From positions 1 through 18,700 of the forward strand of contig CAMAYW010000011.1 of the NCBI GenBank assembly GCA_945862475.1: DNA of 18,700 nt, read 5' to 3'. Positions 1-7,742 of this stretch are shown here, one piece after another. The DNA is from Bacteriovorax stolpii. Its GTDB lineage: Bacteria > Bdellovibrionota > Bacteriovoracia > Bacteriovoracales > Bacteriovoracaceae. How positions within the stretch are numbered: the first letter of the stretch is position 1; the number at the start of each line of letters is the position of its first letter. The notes below the pieces were generated by a model. That model worked only from the letters and a program-made list of their open reading frames with translations, made no database searches and had not been told where the DNA came from. The position numbers were made by a program, and so were the translations under genes.

Positions 1-2560
1 AGTTTTGATTATTAAGTTTGGATTCCACCTTCTTGTATTCGTTTTGAGTTTTCTCCATATCTTTCTTAATACGATTCACTTGCTCGTTGATATCGATTAA
101 ACCTTCTAGTGGAATGAATATTTCTGTGTGAGTCGTCGCAAGTGACGCCGATTTTTTAGGACGCTCATTTTTCTTATTTCTAATAGTCCCAGATTTTACA
201 TTCGCAAGATCTTTTAGAAAATGGCGTGATTCATACAAGAATTTAGCAAACTTATGATCATCCGTGAAAAGCTTGACGTCGATTTCATCTTTAGGCTTTA
301 AATTCACTGACGAGCGAATATTTCTAATTCCAGAGGTAACATCAATAAACTTATTCATCATTTCACAAACGTCATCGTTCACAAGAGAGGAGTCAAATTC
401 AACATAATCTTGAACAGCAAGAAGGTTTGATTCATCAGATTGAAGATATGACCAAATCTCTTCAGTGATGAAAGGAACAATCGGATGAAGGAGGTTCACG
501 ATTTTTTTAAAGCAATACTTAAGCATCGTTGCTCTAATCATTTTCGCCTTCTCATCATTTCCGTAAAGGATATTTTTTGAAAGCTCAATGTACCAAGAGC
601 AGAATTTATCATAAACAAAAGCATAAATAGCAGAACTTGCTTCATCAAAACGATAAACATCAAAGGCTTCATTCATTTGTTTTGAAACCGAGTTTAGTTC
701 GGCCAATATCCATTTGTCGTGAAGATGCCACTCTGATTTTACAGGAAGAGTATCTTGCGCCTTATCAAGGTAGGGCTGAATAAAGCGGAATGCGTTCCAG
801 AGTTTATTCACAAAATTTCTGTAGCCCTCAATTCTCTCGGGATCAAGATTAAGATCTCGGTTATAACCAGAACCTGCGGCAAGAGTGAATCTCATGGCGT
901 CGGCGCCATATTGAGAAACCATATCAAGTGGATCGATCCCGTTACCAAGGGATTTACTCATCTTGCGGCCTTGCTTATCTCTAACAATGGCATGAATGTA
1001 AGTGTGTTTAAAAGGAGCTTTCCCCGTCACTTTCATCCCCATCATCATCATCCGCGCGACCCAAAAGAAGATAATATCGAAACCCGTAATGAGCGTTGAG
1101 TTCGGATAAAACTTATCAAAACCTTTCTCGATCATCGCTTTTTCATCAGGCCAGCCGAGAGTGGATAAAGGCCAGAGTCCAGATGAGAACCATGTATCAA
1201 GAACGTCAGGGTCTTGAAAAATATCTGTATCTCGGCACTCAATACAATGCTCGGGAGTTTCTTCAGCGGCCCACTTTGTTTGGCAATGACGGCAGTAATA
1301 AACTGGAATCTGATGGCCCCACCAAAGTTGACGAGAGATACACCAATCTTTTGGATTTCTTAACCAAGAAAAATACGTATTCTCCCAACCCTTGGGAAAG
1401 AAAGTCATCTCACCTGATTCAACGGCTTTTACTGCTGCTTCACTCATCGCCGTGGTATTTAAGAACCACTGCTTAGAGACCATTGGTTCAACGATTTCGT
1501 CTGATCTCTGTCCGTGTCCCACGGGATGAACGTGGTCTTTCTTTTCAATAAGCGCATCGAGCTCAGTGAGAATTCTTTCCACTTCAGCTCTAGCGTCCTT
1601 AGGTTTCATGCCTTCGATCTCAGGAGCATTCGTGTTGAAAGTTCCGTCTTTATTTAAAATATTAATGATCGGAAGAGAGTTTCGTTTTCCAATTTCAAAG
1701 TCATTAAAATCATGGCCAGGAGTCACCTTAAGGCATCCAGTTCCCTTCTCAATATCGACGTGCTCATCTCCAATAATAGGAACTTCTCTATTACAGATTG
1801 GAACGATTGCTGTTTTACCAATAAGTTCTTTAAAGCGCTCATCATTTGGATTCACAGCAACGGCCGTATCAGCAAACATTGTTTCAGGACGAGTGGTCGC
1901 AATAATTAGTTCGATCGTTGGATCTTCTTTAACTTTGTAACGAACGTGATAAAAGTTTCCTTTTACATCTTTATGCTCAACCTCTGCATCTGAAATCGCA
2001 CTTTGTAAGACGGGGTCCCAGTTCACAATATAGTCAGATTGATAAATAAGCCCTTCATTAAAGAGCATGACAAAGAATTTTTTGACTGCCTTGTTTGGAA
2101 TTTCGTCTAATGTGAAAGTTGAGTAGTCCCAATCACATGAAACTCCCATTTTCTTCTGTTGATTTACAATTTCACTGCCGTACTGCTCTTTCCATTCCCA
2201 TACTTTTTTAAGGAATTCATCACGACCTAAATCATGGCGAGTTTTCTTTTCTTGTTTCCATAAAAGTTTTTCCACAACGGCTTGAGTGGAAATACCTGCG
2301 TGATCAGTGCCTGGGATCCAGAGCGTTTCGAATCCTTTCATTCGTTTATAACGAATGAGTGCATCTTGAGTTGTGGCATCTAAAGCGTGTCCCATGTGAA
2401 GTTTGCCTGTCACATTGGGAGGCGGCATGAGCACAGTAAAAGTTTCTTTTTTCTTTCCAGGGCGAGGCTTGAAACATTTATTCTCTAGCCATTTTGCGTA
2501 CCATTTATCTTCAGCAGCTTTTGGGTCAAAGGTTTTAGGGAGATGATTCTCAATTTCCAT
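1..2560 (-). CDS. valS: Valyl-tRNA synthetase, C-terminus cut by window edge
   Basis: Charges tRNA-Val with valine in the cytoplasm (class Ia synthetase with an editing domain). The minus-strand frame starts at ATG 2560-2558 (MEIENHLPKTFDPKAAEDKW) and stays open to base 2, giving 853 visible residues. The signature PPPNVTGKLHMGHAL contains the HIGH-type motif HMGH at residues 55-58. A cysteine pair set (YCRHCQ ... HCIEC) comes before DVLDTWFSSGLWP. The KMSKS loop (GRKMSKSLGNGIDP) is at residues 533-537. The visible end (GLIDINEQVNRIKKDMEK...) is the start of the C-terminal tRNA-binding coiled coil, so by comparison with the family only about 30-50 residues are missing. A GAAGGA Shine-Dalgarno 8 bases upstream lies inside the end of hisS, whose stop is one base away, so the two genes are almost certainly co-transcribed and coupled. 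Identity is secure. Confidence 0.97.
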   Translation of the reverse strand, partial: MEIENHLPKTFDPKAAEDKWYAKWLENKCFKPRPGKKKETFTVLMPPPNVTGKLHMGHALDATTQDALIRYKRMKGFETLWIPGTDHAGISTQAVVEKLLWKQEKKTRHDLGRDEFLKKVWEWKEQYGSEIVNQQKKMGVSCDWDYSTFTLDEIPNKAVKKFFVMLFNEGLIYQSDYIVNWDPVLQSAISDAEVEHKDVKGNFYHVRYKVKEDPTIELIIATTRPETMFADTAVAVNPNDERFKELIGKTAIVPICNREVPIIGDEHVDIEKGTGCLKVTPGHDFNDFEIGKRNSLPIINILNKDGTFNTNAPEIEGMKPKDARAEVERILTELDALIEKKDHVHPVGHGQRSDEIVEPMVSKQWFLNTTAMSEAAVKAVESGEMTFFPKGWENTYFSWLRNPKDWCISRQLWWGHQIPVYYCRHCQTKWAAEETPEHCIECRDTDIFQDPDVLDTWFSSGLWPLSTLGWPDEKAMIEKGFDKFYPNSTLITGFDIIFFWVARMMMMGMKVTGKAPFKHTYIHAIVRDKQGRKMSKSLGNGIDPLDMVSQYGADAMRFTLAAGSGYNRDLNLDPERIEGYRNFVNKLWNAFRFIQPYLDKAQDTLPVKSEWHLHDKWILAELNSVSKQMNEAFDVYRFDEASSAIYAFVYDKFCSWYIELSKNILYGNDEKAKMIRATMLKYCFKKIVNLLHPIVPFITEEIWSYLQSDESNLLAVQDYVEFDSSLVNDDVCEMMNKFIDVTSGIRNIRSSVNLKPKDEIDVKLFTDDHKFAKFLYESRHFLKDLANVKSGTIRNKKNERPKKSASLATTHTEIFIPLEGLIDINEQVNRIKKDMEKTQNEYKKVESKLNNQN

Positions 2561-2561
2561 C

Positions 2562-3872
2562 TTAGATATCCTTCAATTTAATAGTCGATTCAGTTTTATT
2601 TACAAGATCTTTAATTTTTACTTCACCATTTTTTAATTCTTCGTCACCAATGAAGCAGATAAACTTAAAGTTTTTCTTTTCTGAATATGTAAAAATCTTC
2701 TTTGGCTTTGCTTCACCGAAGAAGAGTTCAACTTTTTTATTTTTTTCTCTCAGCTTTGCCGCAAGCTCGAAAGCACTCGTTTCTGCATCTGAAACCAAAT
2801 AGGCAACAAGATAATCCACATCGGCTTTCGTGAAATCAGGAAGAAGCTTGTGGGTCGTCAGAAAATCAGTGAGTGGAACTTCACCAAGCCCCATGCCCAT
2901 TCCTTCAAGAGCGGGCTCATTAAAAATTTGAAGAAGATTCGCATAAGCGCCACCGCCAGCAATCGCTCTGCGATTCTCTGGATTTTTATCAAAAATCTCA
3001 AAAACAAGGCCCGTGTAGTAGTCGAGTCCTCTCACAATAGCGGGATCAAATTTTACGTATTCAGTTAAGCCTTGCGATTCGAGTTTCTCAAAAATGTCGT
3101 AAAGTGGTTTTAAGTGATTGGTAATACTCACTTCACTCGTCGTAAGAGTTCTACTAGAGAATGTATCTGCAAAAGTCTTAATGTCTTGAATCGTTTTCAG
3201 AGAAACAAATTGTTCAAAAATTTTTGCTTTTTCCTCATCTCCAGTTATCGTCCTCACTTCGGCTGAAAATTTCTCTGCTGCCATCTTGTTTTTCGCATCG
3301 ACAAGTTTATAGAGTTTCTTAGTTGGCCCTTGCTCAAGGCCAATCAGTCCACCGAAAACAAAATCAACAAAACGACGGTCATTAACAAGAATTTCAAAAT
3401 GTTCATGAGTCGCACCAAAACTTTTCATAAGACTTATAGCAAGCTGAAGAATTTCAATCTCTCCATTCTGACCAGCTCCAAAGATATCAGCATTATATTG
3501 CCAGAATTCACGCAGACGCCCTCTTTGAGGTTTTTCGTACCTCATAAGATTTGGAATCGCATACATTCGGATAGGTTTTGTTACCTCACGATGAATTTGG
3601 GCCACCATCCTCGCAAGTGTCGGAGTCATCTCTGGGCGAATGGCCACTTCTCGGTCGCCACGATCAGTGAATGAATAAATTTGTTCATTGATAAGTTCTT
3701 CGCCAGATTTTGCGCGGTAAAGATCCACCTCTTCTAAGAGCGGACCATCATAAGGCTCGTAAGAAAAGAGCTCTGAAACGTCTGCCATCTTTTGGAAAAT
3801 AAAATTCCTAAGACGCATTTCTTTTGGAAAAAAATCCCTGGTTCCGCGGTAAGGGGATTTAGAGAGGGCCAT
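2562..3872 (-). CDS. hisS: Histidyl-tRNA synthetase
   Basis: Charges tRNA-His with histidine; class II synthetase of 436 aa, a normal length. Visible landmarks are the N-terminal SPYRGTRDFFPKEM; RPEMTPTLARMVA at 79-91; motif 2 RGRLREFWQYNADIFG at 117-132; the HisA motif RGLDYYTGLVFEIF at 281-294 with the catalytic Arg; and the glycine-rich AGGGAYANLL at 305-314. A C-terminal anticodon-binding domain starts near 350. Motif 3 is unusual: where most bacterial HisRS have a GxER-type ending, this protein reads GMGMGLGEVPL (324-334), without the arginine. I recall a HisRS subgroup with GMGDVxL-like endings, which this resembles, so it is probably still active. The start has an AAAAAGGA Shine-Dalgarno 5 bases upstream. 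First gene of a hisS-valS operon. Confidence 0.96.
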   Translation of the reverse strand: MALSKSPYRGTRDFFPKEMRLRNFIFQKMADVSELFSYEPYDGPLLEEVDLYRAKSGEELINEQIYSFTDRGDREVAIRPEMTPTLARMVAQIHREVTKPIRMYAIPNLMRYEKPQRGRLREFWQYNADIFGAGQNGEIEILQLAISLMKSFGATHEHFEILVNDRRFVDFVFGGLIGLEQGPTKKLYKLVDAKNKMAAEKFSAEVRTITGDEEKAKIFEQFVSLKTIQDIKTFADTFSSRTLTTSEVSITNHLKPLYDIFEKLESQGLTEYVKFDPAIVRGLDYYTGLVFEIFDKNPENRRAIAGGGAYANLLQIFNEPALEGMGMGLGEVPLTDFLTTHKLLPDFTKADVDYLVAYLVSDAETSAFELAAKLREKNKKVELFFGEAKPKKIFTYSEKKNFKFICFIGDEELKNGEVKIKDLVNKTESTIKLKDI

Positions 3873-3904
3873 ACTTGTCCTTTTTGGAATGTTAGGGCGA
3901 AGAG

Positions 3905-3910
3905 ATTATA
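3905..3910 (-). promoter_or_regulatory. Putative -10 box for the hisS-valS operon
   Basis: A perfect TATAAT on the minus strand ends 32 bases before the hisS ATG, leaving room for a leader of about 26 bases carrying the AAGGA ribosome-binding site. No good -35 hexamer is found 16-18 bases upstream, so the call rests on the -10 and its position. It lies in the short gap after the upstream operon's last stop codon (3938), where a separate promoter would be expected. Confidence 0.5.
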
Positions 3911-3937
3911 CCTATTCCAATACGTTGGGACAGAGTG

Positions 3938-4795
3938 TTATGGTGCTTTCTGTTCTAATTCTTTATTGAGTTCATCGGAGAGTGGGCTTAAATCGTCCGG
4001 ACTAACTGCCTGAACTTGCTCCATCGCCTTCAATTTCTCTTTTTGTGATTCTTCCTTCAAGGTCAAAGGAGTTTCGTCGCTCTGCATGCGTTTAATTTCT
4101 TCAGGATGAAGTTCAAGGAGCTTGGCAGGGATATTAAAAATGGTCACTTTGGTCTCAGTAGAAGCGGTAGAGGCGTATCTTTTAAAGAGGAGAGATCGTT
4201 CATTTAAGCGTCTTAAAATTATCCACGAAACTTGTTTTGTAAGTTGATTAAATTCTGCAGCAGATAAGCTATCCATCTTATCAATCCAAGGAAGAATATA
4301 ATTCAGATATCGAGAAAATCTAGTGGCATCAACTTTCTTTGCTCCCTCAAAAAGATTCGGGTTAAAGCTTCTATTCGTAATAAGGCCCATCGTTTCGCGA
4401 TGTTTTAGTTCAGCGATTGTGGATCTCCAAATCCATTGTGAAAAAGGAGTGAGGAGTGATTCTTTTTTACTAAAATCCTCTTCGATTCGTTTTAGAAGGG
4501 ATGTCGTCATATCAAAAGATCGAACTTTTTGATGTTTGAATTCTAGAACGTTTTTAATCACTTCTGATTTTAAAAGAAAAAAGATGTGTTCAGTTTGAAG
4601 AAAACCTAGGTTTTCATCGAGCTCTTTGCAAAGGCCAATAAATTTAATTTTTTCAGAGGACGATTTTAAATTGATTTTCATCGATTCAAATAGGTAGTTA
4701 AACTCCAACGGAACTCGTTCATTAACTGTCTTGAAGTCTTTATCAAAACCTAAAGAAATCGCAGGAATAAGAAGAAGAAGGAGTTTAAAGATCAA
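3938..4795 (-). CDS. Exported protein of unknown function (285 aa)
   Basis: Not recognised. The start is TTG at 4795-4793, supported by a strong GAGGAG Shine-Dalgarno 7 bases upstream inside the preceding gene. The protein opens with a signal peptide (MIFKLLLLLIPAISLG) followed by a soluble, mostly helical-looking, charged chain with no further obvious membrane segment. The last ~60 residues are rich in Glu/Lys/Ser and look disordered (ending LSDELNKELEQKAP). It overlaps the stop of the upstream propeller-like gene by 11 bases, so its translation is probably coupled to that gene. It is the last cistron of the 9723-3938 unit. A role together with the two other exported proteins of the unit is inferred from context only. 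Confidence 0.8.
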   Translation of the reverse strand: MIFKLLLLLIPAISLGFDKDFKTVNERVPLEFNYLFESMKINLKSSSEKIKFIGLCKELDENLGFLQTEHIFFLLKSEVIKNVLEFKHQKVRSFDMTTSLLKRIEEDFSKKESLLTPFSQWIWRSTIAELKHRETMGLITNRSFNPNLFEGAKKVDATRFSRYLNYILPWIDKMDSLSAAEFNQLTKQVSWIILRRLNERSLLFKRYASTASTETKVTIFNIPAKLLELHPEEIKRMQSDETPLTLKEESQKEKLKAMEQVQAVSPDDLSPLSDELNKELEQKAP

Positions 4796-5570
4796 TTTGT
4801 AGCTCCTCTTTGTTTGGAATTGATTTCAAAATATCTTCCCCGATGTTGGCCCTACCCTCGAGTACGTAAAAAGCTCCTCTGAATGGAATTAAAATTCGTC
4901 CATCCATATCGATAATCTGGGCCACACTTTTTAAGTTAGATTTTGTTTCTAATTTCTGAGTTTTGAGATCTAGCTTTACAGCTTCAGTGATTTTCATATT
5001 AAGTTGATTGTCGAAGCTCAGAGTTTTTACAAAGTAGAGATAATCTGGAAGACAAACGATGTTTCCCACGTCTTGATCAATAGTGCTATAGATCGTCGTG
5101 AAAGTAGAAAGATTCGTAAATTCTTTTATTGAAAGCGTTTGAATTTTTGAACCTCTGTTCACCCCATCGTAAGGAAATTCTCCAACCGCAAGATACTGGT
5201 TATTTTGGCAAAGTTCTAAGCGCGTTGCTGATTGAGAACTTTTAAAGATAACAGCACTTTTAAGATTTTGTAGATCATAAGAAATAAGAGCAGCATAACC
5301 GTTTTCATTGATATCTGAATAAATGACCGCCCTTGAAGATATCATTTCAACTTCTGGAATAAAAAAGGGATGAGCTTTTTTTGAGAGCTTAATATCATAT
5401 TTTTTTTGGGTCACAAGATTTTCAATACGAATAACTTTTGATGACGTGTCGTAGTAGGTTAACCACTCATCTTTAAGATGAAGCTTGGGATTTCTTCCAA
5501 AGCCAACTCCTCTCACTACTGTATTTCCATAATCCACAACAGATAATTTATGGTTCTTATGAAGATTCAT
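4785..5570 (-). CDS. C-terminal part of frameshifted exported propeller-like protein
   Basis: From its first ATG this frame gives 261 aa, but the frame is open and protein-like far upstream of that ATG. It joins the 5600-5842 frame at the A7 tract 5709-5715, with sequence such as SIDFITDNQNNDFLVTSS between. The ATG at 5570 has no Shine-Dalgarno in front (GCTCATATCGAA), so it is a poor independent start. The residues show repeated short beta-strand patterns with aromatic/Asp turns (DEWLTYYDTSS, RAVIYSDINENGYAALISYD, GRILIPFRGAFYVLEG), which suggests a beta-propeller-like fold; the family is not identified. Joined with the N-terminal piece by a -1 shift it would be 352 aa with a signal peptide. 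It overlaps the next gene by 11 bases. Confidence 0.75.
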   Translation of the reverse strand: MNLHKNHKLSVVDYGNTVVRGVGFGRNPKLHLKDEWLTYYDTSSKVIRIENLVTQKKYDIKLSKKAHPFFIPEVEMISSRAVIYSDINENGYAALISYDLQNLKSAVIFKSSQSATRLELCQNNQYLAVGEFPYDGVNRGSKIQTLSIKEFTNLSTFTTIYSTIDQDVGNIVCLPDYLYFVKTLSFDNQLNMKITEAVKLDLKTQKLETKSNLKSVAQIIDMDGRILIPFRGAFYVLEGRANIGEDILKSIPNKEELQIDL

Positions 5571-5599
5571 TTCGATATGAGCATCTGGAATGGACTCTA

Positions 5600-5842
5600 T
5601 TAAGAGTCGACCTTTATAAGGTGAAGAAGTGACAAGAAAGTCATTGTTTTGGTTATCAGTGATAAAATCGATACTACGAAAACTACTGACAAGACCAAGG
5701 ACCCCAGGTTTTTTTGAACGTAAGCGTAACGTCCATCCATACTGATATATCTTAACGTCTCACTGGAGTGTTTTGTTAATAAAGCGGGAAGTTCATTTGC
5801 CCATAAACGACCCAATATCAGTATAAAACTAATCCAGACCAT
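5600..5842 (-). CDS. N-terminal part of frameshifted exported propeller-like protein
   Basis: An 80-aa frame starting ATG 5842-5840. It begins with a signal peptide (MVWISFILILGRLWA, then NELPALLTKHS) and a strand-turn-strand stretch (LRYISMDGRYAYVQK). After the A7 tract the zero frame turns into low-complexity hydrophobic sequence (LVLSVVFVVSILSLI) and stops at 5600, while the -1 frame continues as plausible protein into the 4785-5570 frame. The start overlaps the end of the preceding gene by 14 bases and has only a weak GGA 6 bases upstream, so translational coupling is likely. Either the gene is broken or miscalled by one base, or the ribosome shifts here. The natural product is probably the 352-aa fusion. 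Confidence 0.7.
   Translation of the reverse strand: MVWISFILILGRLWANELPALLTKHSSETLRYISMDGRYAYVQKNLGSLVLSVVFVVSILSLITKTMTFLSLLHLIKVDS
5708..5714 (-). other. A_AAA_AAC slippery heptamer, candidate -1 frameshift site
   Basis: In the frame starting at 5842 the codons are CAA AAA AAC, so the heptamer is correctly phased for -1 slippage (last A of CAA, AAA, AAC). After a -1 slip the next codon is CCT at 5708-5706, which is in phase with the downstream frame ending at 4785 (5708 minus 5570 is 138, a multiple of 3). The shifted product is 45 + 307 = 352 aa and the unshifted one 80 aa. I see no convincing stimulatory Shine-Dalgarno 10-14 bases upstream and only weak pairing downstream. An A8 allele or a sequencing miscall would have the same effect. 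Confidence 0.5.
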
Positions 5843-7742
5843 ACATCGTCCATTGTTTTATAGGATGTTTCTTTTGATAACTTTTAACAGCAGAATAAAT
5901 AGAGCTCCAACTAATGAGTCTTGGAGCTTGAAGAGAGTCGCCTGCGGTTCTGGTTACGAAGGTTACTTTGTCCTTGTCTTTAATAACGCCATTAACAATG
6001 AATGGCATAGGTGTACATTGATTTAAGGCATACGTTTTGAAAAAACTTGGGAGTAGGTCCTCAGCGCAACCAACTCCATGAATAATGCCTTTCGAATTTT
6101 TCTTAAAGAAGGCATGAACGGAAGATAAATTTGAAATTTGACGACCACTCTTTTTAAAATCTCTAGTTAGTAGATAGTGCTGTGAAAACCTTTCGCTCAT
6201 TACATTCGAAGGGAAATAAGCGAGATTGGCCTTTCCCTTGATTCTTACGAGGTCAACTGGCCTATCATTAAGGATGATCTTGTGTTTGCACTGTGAGATA
6301 TGGCAATTATCTTTTTCGAAGACGATAAAGCATCCCGATTTAAACTTTAAAAGAATTGGATTATAGTCAGTGTTCTCAACCATCTCACATTTCGTGGAAT
6401 CATCAATCCCTCTTGTTTCTTTTAAAATAGAGGCAACAACATTGGTATAAGAAGCAGGATCATTTTCATATTTCCCAAAAAATGTTTTGCTACAAATTTC
6501 TTTCCCATTAATTTTGTCATCATAACAAGCTTCAAGACCCCAGTTCTCATCATTATCGAATTTCTTATTAAAGATGTACGTTACGCCTGCAGATAAAGAA
6601 GAGCACGTTCCTTCCTGTTGAGCTAATTGAATAGGAGAAAAATGATTGAGTATACGTCCCATATTTGTGGCGATCATTTGATCGCTATTCCCAGGACAGT
6701 CGCGAAAATTTGCTTTGAACGAAGAATAATTTAGAGCAAGAGAAATTTGGTCGCAGTTTGGTTGTGGTCTTAATCCCGGATTCTTTCCAAAAGGATATAA
6801 ACAAAGATCTTGTTCCTTTTTGAGTCTTGCAAGGCAAACGGAATTCATGACTCCAGGATTTGAACCACAGATATCCTCAGCGTAAACGCTATCTTCGATG
6901 CCATTTGCAATTTTTGTCCAAAAAGAAACATTTAAGAATTCATCACAGAAAAGATTTTCATCATCGAGATGCTTACAAACATTTTCAATATAATCTTTTT
7001 GCGTAAGAGATAGTTTCGTTTCAAGTATCTTACTAATGGTTTTTCGCTGTTGTAGATCCTTGGGATCCCCGCCATTAAGCTTTGCCTCTTTAATGTATTC
7101 ATGAATTTGGCAGATGAAGGGGGTCTTGGGATTTGTTAGCCATTCAAAATGGATGTTCTTACACTGATCTATACCATTTGGAATATCAAAATTGATTGTT
7201 TTAAGAGTTTCTGGAAAAGTCTTGATTTGGAAAGCGGCGATGTTCTTTTGAGTTTCTGGACATTGTTCAGAAACGACTTTGCTAAGAAAATCCTTTTTTG
7301 GAATAATAGCAGACTCTCTTTTTCCATCTGCAAGGTAAGTCATTAAGATGTTTTTTATTTTACCATCAGATGACTTTAGTAAATCGGTTAGGATCGCCTC
7401 ATAAAAACGGCATCGATCCGTTGAGGCCATTTTGAGGTAGCCTGGATCTGAATGAAGAATGATTGAGTTTAGGAAATCAGGCTCAAGATCCAAGTTCGTC
7501 GTAGATGAAAGTTTTGAGAAAGTTTTCCCATTTTTAGTTAAAAGATCTGTTCTTTTTTGAATCTTTTCAAAATCAATTTGTATGAGTTTTTCAAATGTTT
7601 GGATAATCCCAGGATATTCAACTTGCTTAGGAGATTCTAGGGGAGTTGTTTGAGCAAATGAAGAAAGGCACAGCCCAGAAAGGGCCGTGCCTAAAATAAT
7701 ATTATAAAACTGATTTCGCCAAAATCGAGGCAACGTCTTCAA
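5829..7742 (-). CDS. Large cysteine-rich exported protein of unknown function
   Basis: Not recognised. I prefer the TTG start at 7742-7740, with GGAGA 9 bases upstream. It gives 637 aa and a clean signal peptide: MKTLPRFWRNQF, hydrophobic NIILGTALSGLCLSS, cleavage after FA before QTTP. The upstream in-frame ATG at 7769 has AAAGGA only one base away and would put a charged segment in front of the signal. The mature chain has about 20 cysteines in pairs such as CKHLDDENLFC, CGSNPGVMNSVC and CFIVFEKDNCHISQC, indicating a disulfide-bonded periplasmic, surface or secreted protein. QQEGTCSSLSAGVTYIF (Cys ~380) and GIIHGVGC (His ~555) faintly recall cysteine-peptidase active sites, but spacing and flanks do not match well and no peptidase is claimed. 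It overlaps the upstream oxidoreductase by 41 bases and the downstream gene by 14. Confidence 0.82.
   Translation of the reverse strand: MKTLPRFWRNQFYNIILGTALSGLCLSSFAQTTPLESPKQVEYPGIIQTFEKLIQIDFEKIQKRTDLLTKNGKTFSKLSSTTNLDLEPDFLNSIILHSDPGYLKMASTDRCRFYEAILTDLLKSSDGKIKNILMTYLADGKRESAIIPKKDFLSKVVSEQCPETQKNIAAFQIKTFPETLKTINFDIPNGIDQCKNIHFEWLTNPKTPFICQIHEYIKEAKLNGGDPKDLQQRKTISKILETKLSLTQKDYIENVCKHLDDENLFCDEFLNVSFWTKIANGIEDSVYAEDICGSNPGVMNSVCLARLKKEQDLCLYPFGKNPGLRPQPNCDQISLALNYSSFKANFRDCPGNSDQMIATNMGRILNHFSPIQLAQQEGTCSSLSAGVTYIFNKKFDNDENWGLEACYDDKINGKEICSKTFFGKYENDPASYTNVVASILKETRGIDDSTKCEMVENTDYNPILLKFKSGCFIVFEKDNCHISQCKHKIILNDRPVDLVRIKGKANLAYFPSNVMSERFSQHYLLTRDFKKSGRQISNLSSVHAFFKKNSKGIIHGVGCAEDLLPSFFKTYALNQCTPMPFIVNGVIKDKDKVTFVTRTAGDSLQAPRLISWSSIYSAVKSYQKKHPIKQWTMYGLD
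7667..7691 (-). terminator. Intrinsic-terminator-like hairpin inside next gene's signal peptide
   Basis: On the minus strand GGCACGGCCC, loop TTTCT, GGGCTGTGCC forms a 10-bp stem with one G-T pair, followed by TTTCTTC. It starts 10 bases after the stop codon of the oxidoreductase gene (7702), the standard place for its terminator, yet these bases also encode LGTALSGLCLSS of the next protein's signal peptide. The U tract is interrupted by C, so partial read-through is plausible. Confidence 0.65.

Noticed and set aside
755..1940. Plus-strand open frames opposite valS
   Set aside because: They lie entirely within the intact valS frame, show no ribosome-binding sites, and their translations look like reverse-complement artefacts.
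7667..7680. GLC in the cysteine-rich protein's signal peptide as a lipobox
   Set aside because: The residue before Cys is Leu, which does not fit a lipobox, and a good signal-peptidase-I site (SFA before Q) follows.
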